NCBI GenBank assembly: GCA_944323425.1
Contig: CALUSL010000008.1
Location: 18,819 to 82,818, forward strand
Reading direction: 5' to 3'
DNA: 64,000 nucleotides
DNA from: Candidatus Gastranaerophilales bacterium
Lineage (GTDB): Bacteria; Cyanobacteriota; Vampirovibrionia; Gastranaerophilales; Gastranaerophilaceae
Shown: positions 44,196 through 52,907 of the stretch, piece by piece
Position numbering within the stretch: the first letter of the stretch is position 1
Layout of the letters: each line of letters opens with the position of its first letter
The notes under the pieces: model-generated
What the model saw: the letters and a program-made list of their open reading frames with translations, nothing else
What the model was told of the DNA's origin: nothing
Databases searched by the model: none
Program-made: the position numbers and the translations under genes

Positions 44196-44204
44196 TGTTA
44201 TATT
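44196..44204 (+). promoter_or_regulatory. extended -10 of typA
   Basis: TGTTATATT (hexamer 44199-44204), 52 bp before the typA ATG. No convincing -35 box is present. Confidence 0.35.
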
Positions 44205-44256
44205 ATTTGTTAATAGGGTACATAATAATGCTGTTAATAGCTGAACAGGAATAACA

Positions 44257-46044
44257 ATGGAAAATACAAAGTTAAGAAATATCGCGATTATTGCACACGT
44301 TGACCATGGTAAAACTACGCTGGTCGATTGTATGCTAAAACAGTGCGGTGTTTTCAGAGAAAACGAACAGGTGCAGGAACGCGTACTGGACAGTAACGAC
44401 CTTGAACGTGAAAGAGGAATTACAATTCTGGCAAAAAATGTTTCAGTGCACTATAAAGATTACAAAATAAATATCGTGGACACTCCCGGTCACGCGGACT
44501 TTGGTGGAGAGGTTGAGCGTGTTCTCGGCATGGTTGATGGAGCGCTTCTTATTGTCGATGCTGCAGAGGGCCCGATGCCCCAGACAAGATTCGTTCTATC
44601 AAAAGCATTAGAACTTGGTATTAGAGTTATTGTTGTTATCAATAAAATAGACAAACCTGCGGCAGATCCGGATAATGCGTTGAATAAAGTTTTTGATTTG
44701 TTTACAGAATTGACGGAAGATGAATATTTACTTGATTTCCCGGTTATATATTCAAGCAGTCTGAACGGATATGCAAAAAAAGAGCTGGAGGATGAATCAA
44801 AAGATATTATACCTCTACTAGATTCTATTATTGAAAATATAAAACCGCCATTGGGCGACAATACAAAGGACCTGCAGTTTCATGTAACGACACTGGATTA
44901 TAATGAATATGTCGGAAGAATTGCAATAGGAAGAATTGTGAACGGTGCAATTCATTCTCAAGAACAAGTTAGTCTGATGAAAGCCGACGGTTCTATAGTC
45001 AAAGGCAAAATAGTAAAACTATACGGTTTTGAGGATTTAGGACGTGTTGAAATAAAAGAAGCTCAGGCAGGAGATATTGTTGGCATTGCGGGATTTGCTG
45101 ATATACAGATAGGAGAAACTATTGCCTGTCTGGAAAATCCGAAGGCTTTGCCTCTTATCAAGATTGATGAACCTACATTGCAGATGAACTTTTCTGTTAA
45201 TGACAGCCCTTTTGCCGGACAGGAAGGAAAATTTGTTACATCAAGACAGTTAAGAAAAAGACTATATCAAGAATTAGAAAAGAATGTAAGTCTGCGTGTT
45301 GAAGATACTGAGAATACAGATGTCTTTAGAGTTTCAGGACGAGGTGAATTACATTTAAGTATTTTGATTGAAACAATGAGACGTGAAGGATATGAATTTC
45401 AGGTATCAAAACCCGAAGTTATATACAAAACTATTGCAGATGAACTTTTTGAACCTTTTGAAGATTTGATGATTGATGTTCCTGAAGAGTTTGCAGGAAG
45501 TTGTATAGAAAAACTGGCTTCAAGAAAAGGCGAGATGCAGGAAATGCAATCTATCGGGTCACGTTCTCATATGAGATTTATTATTCCTGCAAGAGGATTA
45601 ATAGGATTTCGCGGTGAGTTTATTAGAATGACCCGTGGAGAAGGTATAATGAATCATACTTTTTATGATTATCAGTATTATGCCGGAGACATAAACAGGC
45701 AGCGAACCGGTTCATTGATTGCATTTGAAGAAGGTGTGGCTGTTCCTTATGCACTTGCTCAGTTCGAGGACAGAGGTGTGTTCTTTATAACACCAAAAAC
45801 GAAGATATACAGAGGTATGATTGTCGGTGAGTGCAACAGACCGCAGGATATAGCAGTTAACGTATGCAAAACTAAAAAATTGACAAACATGCGAACAGCA
45901 ACAGCTGATGTTATGGTAACATTGCAGGCTCCTCGTATTATGTCACTCGAAGAATGTCTTGAATATATTTCAGATGACGAACTGGTTGAAGTTACTCCGC
46001 AGAGTGTAAGAATGAGAAAAGCAGATCTTGTAAAATTAAGATAA
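44257..46044 (+). CDS. typA: ribosome-associated GTPase TypA/BipA
   Basis: 595-residue translational GTPase. G1 is A-H-V-D-H-G-K-T-T-L, G2 lies in R-E-R-G-I-T-I-L, G3 is D-T-P-G-H-A-D-F-G-G-E, and G4 is N-K-I-D-K. Domains II, III and V of the EF-G type follow, and the BipA C-terminal domain includes R-G-L-I-G-F-R-G-E-F. It binds the ribosome and helps 50S assembly under stress or cold. A clear terminator follows the stop. Confidence 0.97.
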   Translation: MENTKLRNIAIIAHVDHGKTTLVDCMLKQCGVFRENEQVQERVLDSNDLERERGITILAKNVSVHYKDYKINIVDTPGHADFGGEVERVLGMVDGALLIVDAAEGPMPQTRFVLSKALELGIRVIVVINKIDKPAADPDNALNKVFDLFTELTEDEYLLDFPVIYSSSLNGYAKKELEDESKDIIPLLDSIIENIKPPLGDNTKDLQFHVTTLDYNEYVGRIAIGRIVNGAIHSQEQVSLMKADGSIVKGKIVKLYGFEDLGRVEIKEAQAGDIVGIAGFADIQIGETIACLENPKALPLIKIDEPTLQMNFSVNDSPFAGQEGKFVTSRQLRKRLYQELEKNVSLRVEDTENTDVFRVSGRGELHLSILIETMRREGYEFQVSKPEVIYKTIADELFEPFEDLMIDVPEEFAGSCIEKLASRKGEMQEMQSIGSRSHMRFIIPARGLIGFRGEFIRMTRGEGIMNHTFYDYQYYAGDINRQRTGSLIAFEEGVAVPYALAQFEDRGVFFITPKTKIYRGMIVGECNRPQDIAVNVCKTKKLTNMRTATADVMVTLQAPRIMSLEECLEYISDDELVEVTPQSVRMRKADLVKLR

Positions 46045-46049
46045 CCAGA

Positions 46050-46075
46050 AGCCCTCATTATTGGGGGCTTTTTTT
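46050..46075 (+). terminator. typA terminator
   Basis: AGCCCTC-ATTATT-GGGGGCT hairpin followed by seven T, 6 bp after the typA stop. It is almost the same sequence as the terminator at 48304-48333. Confidence 0.85.
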
Positions 46076-46086
46076 AATAATAAAAA

Positions 46087-46116
46087 TTGCGCTAAAGATT
46101 TTTAAGATGTTATAAT
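46087..46116 (+). promoter_or_regulatory. promoter of the HepT/MntA pair
   Basis: TTGCGC (46087-46092), an 18-bp spacer and TATAAT (46111-46116) preceded by TG one base away. A leader of about 22 nt contains CGGAG. Confidence 0.6.
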
Positions 46117-46144
46117 AAAATCAATTTATATTATCGGAGCGTAT

Positions 46145-46549
46145 ATGACAAGATCACGATTAGCAGAACGCATTGAAAATTTTAATAATGCTTTTAATTT
46201 GTTCAAAAAAACAAATGAAAAATATATAACAGATAAAACAAATGATATTTATAAACTTGCGTTGACGCAAAGTTTTGAAATAACTTTTGAATTGGGCTGG
46301 AAAGTATTAAAAGATTATCTTTTTTCAAAAGATATAGAAGTTTTCACTCCCAGAGACGTAATAAAATCTGCATTTTCGATTAATATTTTGCCATCTGCCC
46401 AAATTTGGATAGATATGGCAAAAGATAGAAATGCCAGTGCTCATGAATATAATCAAGATAAAGTTGATAAAATTATAGAGAGAATTTCCGGTGAATATTT
46501 TCAGGAACTGTGTAGATTCCAGAAAGGGTTGTTCGACTTTGATGAATAA
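46145..46549 (+). CDS. HepT-like toxin / HI0074-type nucleotidyltransferase partner
   Basis: 134-residue four-helix protein of the HEPT/HI0074 group. The catalytic motif of HepT ribonucleases, R-x4-H-x-Y, is present as R95-N-A-S-A-H100-E-Y102. The middle has F-E-I-T-F-E-L-G-W-K, typical of nucleotidyltransferase-substrate-binding proteins. In type VII toxin-antitoxin systems this protein is an RNase toxin silenced by AMPylation. GGAG precedes the ATG, and the next gene's ATG overlaps its end by 8 bp. Confidence 0.85.
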   Translation: MTRSRLAERIENFNNAFNLFKKTNEKYITDKTNDIYKLALTQSFEITFELGWKVLKDYLFSKDIEVFTPRDVIKSAFSINILPSAQIWIDMAKDRNASAHEYNQDKVDKIIERISGEYFQELCRFQKGLFDFDE

Positions 46550-46847
46550 TAATTTTGGTCTGTCGGAAAGAACGATTAAAGAACTTTTGAAATATTTCAG
46601 CTCCAAACCTGAGATAGAAAAAGTTTTGATATACGGATCCAGAGCAAAGGGAACTTTTCATGGTGGTTCTGATATTGATTTTGCTGTTTGGACAGAAGAT
46701 TCAGATAAAATTTCTACATATCTCTGGGAGTTAGATGAACTTTCCACTCCTTATAAATTTGATGTAACTGATTATAAAAATCTTGGGCATTCGCCAATAA
46801 AAAATAGTATAGACTGTGACGGAACGTTATTTTACGAGCGTAAATAA
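46542..46847 (+). CDS. MntA-like minimal nucleotidyltransferase (antitoxin)
   Basis: 101 residues. The nucleotidyltransferase motif G-S-x10-D-x-D is exact: G32-S33 in I-Y-G-S-R-A-K-G, then D44-I-D46. In HepT/MntA pairs this enzyme adds AMP to the Tyr of the toxin motif. The ATG at 46542 overlaps the toxin gene; longer in-frame starts would run deep into it. The toxin-first order and coupled translation fit the system. The neighbourhood (terminators on both sides) makes it an isolated two-gene module. Confidence 0.85.
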   Translation: MNNNFGLSERTIKELLKYFSSKPEIEKVLIYGSRAKGTFHGGSDIDFAVWTEDSDKISTYLWELDELSTPYKFDVTDYKNLGHSPIKNSIDCDGTLFYERK

Positions 46848-46852
46848 CATTT

Positions 46853-48226
46853 TTATAATATGCCTTCCATCATATCATTCAGGGCTAGTTTTGCGCTGCG
46901 TATAGGTGTCGAAAAAGAAGTACCCGTGATTTTTTCAGAAGATATTTCATAACGTCCGTCAATTCTGAAAAGCTGATTTGTAAAATCAAGCAATTTTTTC
47001 TTTCTTTGTTCATACATCATTATTTTTTTCTCAATTTTTTGTTTTTCTTTGAGAATTTCGGATATATTCTTTTTCTGTTTAAATAAACCTACAGCTTCTT
47101 TGTGCAGATTATTAATTTCTGTTTGGATTTTATTAATCAAATTATTTACACGTTCAACGGATTTTCCTATAAGCGGATTACCGGTGTATTTTTCAGCCAG
47201 TTTACTGTCGAATGGTAAATCTGTTCCTTTAAGCCCTGTTACGTTAATACCATATGGCGTTAATCTCGGGACAAATTCTCCTAATTCATAATGCTGTGTA
47301 ATTTCGCTATTTCTCGATGCAGAAAAATCTGCAATTTTTCCGCTATTAGACAATGCACCCACACCTTCTATACGTTCCTGAGAAACAAGCAAATGATTTG
47401 TAATATCTTTTGCACTCTCTTGAGACTTTGAGTTACCGGCGCTACAAAGGATTCTTGCGTCTTTAATGTTGTCAAGTCTTGAGCTGTCCTGTTTTATTAG
47501 TTTCTGCATTCTGTCAGGCAGTTGAGAAATTTTTAATTTATGTGACTTAACTCCTTTTACATTGATTGAATATGAAAAAGATATGTAATCAATTTTGCCT
47601 TTTCTTTTTATTGCTTCTTTAATAGCATTTATATTAGTCTGTGAGTCAGGATTTGTTAAATCTTTTTGAATTTTTATATAATTCGCAAATGGATTATATC
47701 TTCTTGCATAAACAGAAACTAAATCACCGTGTGAAAGATTAAAAAATCTTGTCTGCTCCTGAAAATTATCCAATATTATAATATTTTTCGGAGTAAGTTC
47801 AGCTTCTTTTATAAAAGCACCTTCTGCATCCAAAATTCTGATTTTTATCTTTCCGTCGTCTGTAACTCCCTGTTTAATTAGGTTGTAAGCTTTTCCATCT
47901 TTCGGATTTGTCCATTCTACACGCGAATATGTATCTTCGATAGTTTCAGAGGTAAGCCTTTTAAAGTCCGCTTGTGTAGCTTTTGCATATCTTCTTGTTA
48001 CGGGTGTTTTTATTTGTTGTAGTGCTATTTTGTTCATTATTCTTGCATATTGCATTTCCGGAGAAGAAAATCGAGGCAGGTCAAAAGATTTCCCGGTTTT
48101 TTCATAGCACAAATATGGATTGATACCGTGTATTTCAAAAGGTTTTATTTCAAGTATGCTTTTTTTGTTTGCTGCTTTTACAAATTGTGTTGTTAATGTT
48201 TTTAAGCTGTTTACAGATAAATGCAT
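46853..48226 (-). CDS. divergent subtilase-like (S8) protein, lineage orphan
   Basis: 457 residues. Subtilase landmarks appear in order: a possible Asp in I-I-I-L-D-N-F, His in N-L-S-H-G-D-L-V-S, the oxyanion-type I-L-C-S-A-G-N-S, and the Ser motif I-T-G-T-S-F-S-T-P near residue 435. Between the last two there is an unusual Lys/Glu-rich coiled coil (about 360-415). There is no signal peptide. The Asp assignment is uncertain. If active it would be a serine protease, otherwise a pseudoenzyme. It stands alone between the toxin-antitoxin pair and a terminator. Confidence 0.6.
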   Translation of the reverse strand: MHLSVNSLKTLTTQFVKAANKKSILEIKPFEIHGINPYLCYEKTGKSFDLPRFSSPEMQYARIMNKIALQQIKTPVTRRYAKATQADFKRLTSETIEDTYSRVEWTNPKDGKAYNLIKQGVTDDGKIKIRILDAEGAFIKEAELTPKNIIILDNFQEQTRFFNLSHGDLVSVYARRYNPFANYIKIQKDLTNPDSQTNINAIKEAIKRKGKIDYISFSYSINVKGVKSHKLKISQLPDRMQKLIKQDSSRLDNIKDARILCSAGNSKSQESAKDITNHLLVSQERIEGVGALSNSGKIADFSASRNSEITQHYELGEFVPRLTPYGINVTGLKGTDLPFDSKLAEKYTGNPLIGKSVERVNNLINKIQTEINNLHKEAVGLFKQKKNISEILKEKQKIEKKIMMYEQRKKKLLDFTNQLFRIDGRYEISSEKITGTSFSTPIRSAKLALNDMMEGIL

Positions 48227-48303
48227 AAGATACCCGTCAATCTAACCTATATAGATATAAAAACAATTTGTGTACAAAAATTGTTTAAAAATTTTTATAC
48301 ATT

Positions 48304-48333
48304 AAAAAAGCCCTCATTATTGAGGGCTTTTTT
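48304..48333. terminator. bidirectional terminator
   Basis: A6-GCCCTC-ATTATT-GAGGGC-T6. It ends the minus-strand HEAT-repeat gene (stop at 48356). Its hairpin matches that of typA. Confidence 0.88.
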
Positions 48334-48355
48334 ATTTATGGTTTGGTTTTTTAAA

Positions 48356-49210
48356 TTATGCATTAACCGGTTTTTTCTGAGCGTTGGCGCCGGGTATAGC
48401 CTGCCAGTTAGCTGCCATAATTTTCTTGAATGATTTCAGAGCTGTATCTTCAAGTTCACCGAGCTCATCAGCTGCCATAATTAATTCTCTTAAAGGCATT
48501 AAAGCTCTTTGATCGCGAAGAACACCAAGTGCTGCTGCTGCACCGGCTCTGACTAAATCATTTTCTTTTGCATTTTGCATAACTTCAATTAATGCAGGAA
48601 CTGCTTTTTTGTCGTTGAGTTTTCCGAGCGAAGTTACTGCATAAATTCTGACGTTGACCCATTCATCTTTCAGCATTGTGATAATTTTATCAACAGCTTT
48701 AGGATTTCCTATTTCACCCAGTGCTCTTGTTGCATCACATCTTACATTAACTTTTTCGTGGGTAAGTGATTCCATAAGAGCGTCTGTTGCAACATCTCCG
48801 ATTTCAATCAGAGCATCTGTAGCAGTAATACAAACCTGGGGATTTTCGTCATTTAATGCTTCGACCAGCGGTTCAACAACTTCTTTTCCGCCGAGACGAC
48901 CAAGAGCGCGGGCTGCACGAACACGTACGTCAACGTTACGATCCTCTCTAAGTGATTCAATAAGAGGTATAGTTGCGCTCACGTCACCGAGTTCACCGAG
49001 AGCTCTGGCTGCATAAAGACGTACTGAACCGTTTTTGTCATTTTTCAATACATCAATAAGCGGTTCTACTGCCTGTGAATCACCGATTTCTCCGAGTACA
49101 CGGGCAGCATTGTATCTGACTTTTTCAGAATTGCTGGTACGTAAATCATTCAATAATTCGTCAAATGATTTTTTTGCTTGTTTCTTTCTTGAGTTCACAC
49201 TAATTGTCAT
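48356..49210 (-). CDS. HEAT-repeat (PBS lyase-like) protein
   Basis: 284 residues made of about eight repeats of 31 residues, each like A-R-A-L-G-E-L-G-D-x-x-A-x-x-P-L-I-E-x-L. This is the HEAT/PBS-lyase type that in cyanobacteria includes phycobilin lyases and many unrelated scaffolds. No phycobiliprotein gene is present here, so a general scaffold or chaperone is more likely. GGAGGAAAGAC precedes the ATG. It is monocistronic, with an own promoter and terminator. Confidence 0.88.
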   Translation of the reverse strand: MTISVNSRKKQAKKSFDELLNDLRTSNSEKVRYNAARVLGEIGDSQAVEPLIDVLKNDKNGSVRLYAARALGELGDVSATIPLIESLREDRNVDVRVRAARALGRLGGKEVVEPLVEALNDENPQVCITATDALIEIGDVATDALMESLTHEKVNVRCDATRALGEIGNPKAVDKIITMLKDEWVNVRIYAVTSLGKLNDKKAVPALIEVMQNAKENDLVRAGAAAALGVLRDQRALMPLRELIMAADELGELEDTALKSFKKIMAANWQAIPGANAQKKPVNA

Positions 49211-49396
49211 GTCTTTCCTCCGACATTAATTCACACACTTTCTAATTTTTCCCTACTAAATTAATTAAAAAATGTTGAATTTAATAATTGACTTTTTTAT
49301 ACCTATTATTAACAATTTTGTTACATGTTTTTCATTTGTTTTATTTGAAATTTTTATTAAGGGTAAACAGAACACTTATTTATTCTCTGTTTTTAT

Positions 49397-49405
49397 ATTA
49401 TATCA
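49397..49405 (-). promoter_or_regulatory. extended -10 of the HEAT-repeat gene
   Basis: Minus strand TGATATAAT (hexamer 49397-49402), about 187 bp upstream of the ATG, giving a long A/T-rich leader of about 180 nt. The 327-bp gap 49211-49537 otherwise holds no gene that I can see. Confidence 0.45.
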
Positions 49406-49537
49406 TTTTTTTTATCCTTTTGCTATAATTTTTAAAAGTTTCATACTAAATAAGTAATATTGTTTTTTTAATAATTAAGTTCTTTCTTCAAAATTAACAT
49501 GAATTCATGTTACGAGATTTTAATACTTTTGACACAG

Positions 49538-49990
49538 TTAATAACCTTTTTTCAATTTTATTTCTAATCTTAAAAAAGTGACTGCTAAAAATATTCCGAT
49601 AAACATTCCAGCCAACATACTAATGTATAACGGCGGAAAAAACAAATTGAAATATTCAAGTAAAAATTCGCCAATTCCCAGTACTCCGAAAAATACATAA
49701 AAACCATGACCAATTTTTATTTGTTCAAAATATAACAAAAGTGTCAAAAATATTCCTGAATAAATTCCAAGACATCTTGCACAAATCGGCATTGGATAAT
49801 TTTTTATAAAAAATGCATGGTTTGTTGAAGCGTGACATATTCTATCATACAAACCATAAAATGATTCTGACAAACCAACATGATAGTGGCATAAAATCGG
49901 TACAAGAATTGCACCTAATACAATTAAAAACGTACAGCCTGTTAAAACAGTCAAAACAAAAGTTTTTAATGTTATTTTCTCAACTTTCAT
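49538..49990 (-). CDS. DUF2085 membrane protein
   Basis: 150 residues with about four membrane helices. The DUF2085 signature is plain: I-C-H-A-S-T-N-H-A-F-F followed by P-M-P-I-C-A-R-C-L-G-I-Y-S-G. The conserved Cys/His set suggests metal or heme contact, but no function is known to me. The ATG at 49990 is chosen because a TATAAT box lies directly before an upstream ATG at 50026, making that start improbable. No ribosome-binding site is ideally placed. Confidence 0.8.
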   Translation of the reverse strand: MKVEKITLKTFVLTVLTGCTFLIVLGAILVPILCHYHVGLSESFYGLYDRICHASTNHAFFIKNYPMPICARCLGIYSGIFLTLLLYFEQIKIGHGFYVFFGVLGIGEFLLEYFNLFFPPLYISMLAGMFIGIFLAVTFLRLEIKLKKGY

Positions 49991-50059
49991 AAACTTAATT
50001 TTAACTCCAACGCATTCCCGAAACATGATTATACAGCATGTTTTGATTTTAATAAAGAG

Positions 50060-51505
50060 TTATTTTATAACTTCAATAAATTTATATTCGTTGAGATATG
50101 GCATGTGAGCTTCTGTTATTAATTCACCCGGAAGCAGAATCGAAATTCCCGGAGGGCATTCCGCAATAACTTCAGCAGAAATTCTTCCAACAGCGTTTTC
50201 TTTAGGAATAGTTTCTTTTTCACTGTAGAATGCATCACGCGGTTTCATAATTATTTTCGGCGTAAGCATAGGCATATGTTTTCTTTTTTCAATATAGTAA
50301 ATATCGGAATAATTTGATTTTGCAATTGTCTCCAGACTGTTGATGAGATATTGAATTTCGTGTTTTGTGTTTCCGATATTGATAAGTAGAAGAACACCGT
50401 CATCACTTGCACTTTCTACTTCAATATTAAAATCAATTTCAAGAATACTTTCCAATCGCTTACCTGAAAGTCCGTGCATTTTTATGAATATTTTTGTTAA
50501 ATCAAGATTGTAATTTTCTGTAGGTTCAAGACAATCTATTCCTTCAATTTTATTCAATTTTTTTCTAATAAATTGAGCATACTGAATAGCTCTTTTTAAT
50601 TGTCTTCTACCTCGTTTTGATTCAAGATTTGCACGTGCAGCATCTAAACTTGCCATCAAAAGCATTGACGGACTGGTTGTTTGCAAAAGTTGAATAGCAC
50701 GCTCAACTTCATCAGGATTAAATTTTGAAGTTTTAGATATGTGAAGCATTGAACTCTGGGACATGCTTCCGCCGGTTTTGTGCAAAGAATGGATGACCGC
50801 ATCAGCTCCAAGGTGCAAAGATGAAGTAGGAAGATTTTTATTAAAATTCCAGAGACATCCATGCGCTTCGTCTACGATAAGCGGTACATCATATTTTTTG
50901 CATATTTCACTTATAGATTTTATGTCGCTTACGACACCTTCGTATGTTGGATTTGTAATCCAAACCAGTGCAACATCATCATTTTCTTTCAAAGCTTTTT
51001 CAATGTTTTTGGGCTCTATTTCACCCCATAAAGACCAGTCTTCTAATTTTTCCGGTACAATCCATACCGGCTCTGCACCTGAAATAATCATACCGGTAAG
51101 AATAGAGCGATGACAATTTCTGTTGACAATAACTTTTTTACCGGGCTTTGTTAAACCCATTGCGAGTGATAAATTGCCTATAGTTGAACCGCCTACGAGA
51201 AAAAATGTTCTTTGTGCACCGAATGCTTCTGCGGCAAGTTTTTGCGCTTCTTTAATCGGACCTGTGGCGGGATGTAGTGTCCCAAGATTGTCAAACTCGT
51301 CTGTTGTATCAAGAACAAGTGCTCTGCTTCCGATTAATTCTCTAAATTCCGGAAAAATGGCTCTGCCGCCTGTGTGACCCGGAATATGAAACTGCATCAT
51401 CGGGTTTTTGTAAAATTTTTCTAATGCTTCGACTAATGGAGCATGAACATCATTTTGTGTTTCAATTGATTTTTGTTTTAATTTAAGTATTTTCGGCTTC
51501 AACAT
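50060..51505 (-). CDS. Orn/Lys/Arg decarboxylase family protein
   Basis: 481-residue PLP fold-type I decarboxylase of the short (Bacillus SpeA-like) class. The PLP lysine is in V-I-H-S-L-H-K-T-G-G. D-E-A-H-G is in the PLP-binding strand, H-I-P-G-H is at the N-terminus, and the C-terminal domain has P-G-I-S-I-L-L-P-G-E. It most likely makes agmatine from arginine or cadaverine from lysine; the substrate cannot be fixed here. AGGAG is better spaced for an out-of-frame ATG at 51512 than for this start, a possible control point. Confidence 0.88.
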   Translation of the reverse strand: MLKPKILKLKQKSIETQNDVHAPLVEALEKFYKNPMMQFHIPGHTGGRAIFPEFRELIGSRALVLDTTDEFDNLGTLHPATGPIKEAQKLAAEAFGAQRTFFLVGGSTIGNLSLAMGLTKPGKKVIVNRNCHRSILTGMIISGAEPVWIVPEKLEDWSLWGEIEPKNIEKALKENDDVALVWITNPTYEGVVSDIKSISEICKKYDVPLIVDEAHGCLWNFNKNLPTSSLHLGADAVIHSLHKTGGSMSQSSMLHISKTSKFNPDEVERAIQLLQTTSPSMLLMASLDAARANLESKRGRRQLKRAIQYAQFIRKKLNKIEGIDCLEPTENYNLDLTKIFIKMHGLSGKRLESILEIDFNIEVESASDDGVLLLINIGNTKHEIQYLINSLETIAKSNYSDIYYIEKRKHMPMLTPKIIMKPRDAFYSEKETIPKENAVGRISAEVIAECPPGISILLPGELITEAHMPYLNEYKFIEVIK

Positions 51506-51520
51506 TTAGCATAAAATCTC

Positions 51521-51613
51521 CTATAAATTTATTCTAATGTTGCCTTTCTGTTCAATACCCTTCATTATACGTAAATCTATTTTGTCGGTTCTTGTTCTTG
51601 AGGCATGTCCCAT
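51521..51613 (-). CDS. possible 30-residue leader peptide of the decarboxylase
   Basis: A small ATG-started frame ending at the decarboxylase ribosome-binding site. The product would contain T-R-T-D-K-I-D-L-R-I-M-K-G and is rich in Arg and Lys. It has no strong ribosome-binding site of its own. It may be chance or an attenuator-type peptide. Confidence 0.2.
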   Translation of the reverse strand: MGHASRTRTDKIDLRIMKGIEQKGNIRINL

Positions 51614-51629
51614 CTTTTTATTGTTAACG

Positions 51630-51668
51630 GTAATTAACACTTTACTACAAAATACATGTAATTAACAC
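51630..51668. repeat. direct repeat between the decarboxylase and DAHP synthase
   Basis: GTAATTAACAC occurs at 51630-51640 and again at 51658-51668, exact and 28 bp apart, between two divergent genes. It could be a regulator site. Confidence 0.5.
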
Positions 51669-51743
51669 ATATTTTTGTGGGATAATTTACATTATTATAA
51701 ATATAAATAAAATAAATAGAAAATTTCTAAAAATTTATACAAA

Positions 51744-51773
51744 TTGACAGATTTATTTCTATTTTGTTACAAA
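51744..51773 (+). promoter_or_regulatory. promoter of the DAHP synthase gene
   Basis: TTGACA (51744-51749, perfect -35), with TTACAA/TACAAA at 51767-51773 after 17-18 bp. The leader of about 25 nt holds GGAAAGGG. Confidence 0.6.
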
Positions 51774-51804
51774 ACAGTCATTAATAACATTGGAAAGGGA
51801 CACT

Positions 51805-52839
51805 ATGCTGGTAATAATGCGTCATGGAGCATCTAATGAGCAGATACAAACTGTAATTTCGTTTATAAAGAAAAAGGGTTTTGATACTCACGTTTCACAT
51901 GGGGAACTTCATACTGTAATAGGTGCCGTAGGCGGTAAGGTAATAGACCCTAGAGATATCGAGCTTCTTGATGGAGTGAAAGAGGTAATAAAAATTACTT
52001 CGAGTTATAAACTTGCCAGCAGAATTTTTCAACCTCAAGATACTGTTATCGAAGTTAACGGTGTAAAATTCGGCGGGGACTATTGCGGTGTTATCGCCGG
52101 TCCGTGTACAATTGAGAGCATTGAACAAATGGAAGAAACAGCCAGACAGTTAAGCGAGAAGGGTGTGAAAATTCTTCGCGGTGGTGCTTTTAAACCAAGA
52201 ACTTCACCTTATGCATTTCAGGGAATGGGCGAAGAAGGGTTGAAAATCATAAGGGATGTTGCGGACAAATACGGTATGGCTGTTACATCTGAAGTTATGG
52301 AAATTTCTCAGATACCAATGTTTTTAAAATATGTTGATATTTTACAGGTTGGTGCTAGAAATATGCAAAATTTTAATTTGTTGAGAGAGCTTGGATATAT
52401 TAATAAACCTGTTATTATAAAACGCGGACTTTCTGCAACATTTGAAGAATTGTTGATGGCGGCAGAGTATGTTATGTCGGGCGGAAACAGACAGGTAATA
52501 CTATGTGAACGCGGAATCAGAACTTTCGAAAAAATAACGAGAAACACTCTCGATTTATGCGCAATACCTGTTATTAAAAAACTAAGCCATCTTCCGATAA
52601 TAATAGATCCCAGTCATGGAACAGGTCTAAGAGACAAAGTTGCACCAATGTCCAGAGCTGCTGTTGCTGCCGGATGTGACGGATTGATTATAGAAGTTCA
52701 TTATGATCCTGATACGGCATTATGCGACGGCGCACAGTCTCTGTATCCCGACCAGTTCGGTGACTTGTACAGTGATTTGAAAAAAATTGCGCCGATTGTC
52801 GGAAAAACAATAGATAGTGAACAGGTTGTAGAAGCATAA
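51805..52839 (+). CDS. aroF: 3-deoxy-7-phosphoheptulonate (DAHP) synthase
   Basis: 344 residues, type I-beta. An N-terminal ferredoxin-like regulatory domain (about 1-70: M-L-V-I-M-R-H-G-A-S, then D-T-H-V-S-H-G) leads to the TIM barrel with I-A-G-P-C-T-I-E-S, R-G-G-A-F-K-P-R-T-S-P-Y, K-R-G-L, the metal His of I-I-D-P-S-H-G-T-G, and E-V-H-Y-D-P. It makes the first shikimate-pathway intermediate and is probably feedback-regulated through the N-domain. The ATG at 51805 is preceded by AAAGGG; a TTG at 51790 is in frame but less likely. Confidence 0.95.
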   Translation: MLVIMRHGASNEQIQTVISFIKKKGFDTHVSHGELHTVIGAVGGKVIDPRDIELLDGVKEVIKITSSYKLASRIFQPQDTVIEVNGVKFGGDYCGVIAGPCTIESIEQMEETARQLSEKGVKILRGGAFKPRTSPYAFQGMGEEGLKIIRDVADKYGMAVTSEVMEISQIPMFLKYVDILQVGARNMQNFNLLRELGYINKPVIIKRGLSATFEELLMAAEYVMSGGNRQVILCERGIRTFEKITRNTLDLCAIPVIKKLSHLPIIIDPSHGTGLRDKVAPMSRAAVAAGCDGLIIEVHYDPDTALCDGAQSLYPDQFGDLYSDLKKIAPIVGKTIDSEQVVEA

Positions 52840-52843
52840 AAAT

Positions 52844-52877
52844 AAAAAAAAGCTGTTGAATCTAAGGGTTCAACAGC
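52844..52877 (-). terminator. terminator of the receiver-like gene
   Basis: GCTGTTGAA/TTCAACAGC perfect 9-bp stem (52852-52877), followed on the minus strand by eight T. It lies 31 bp after the stop at 52908. Confidence 0.8.
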
Positions 52878-52907
52878 ACAGTCTAAACAGGGATGATAAA
52901 ATAAAAG

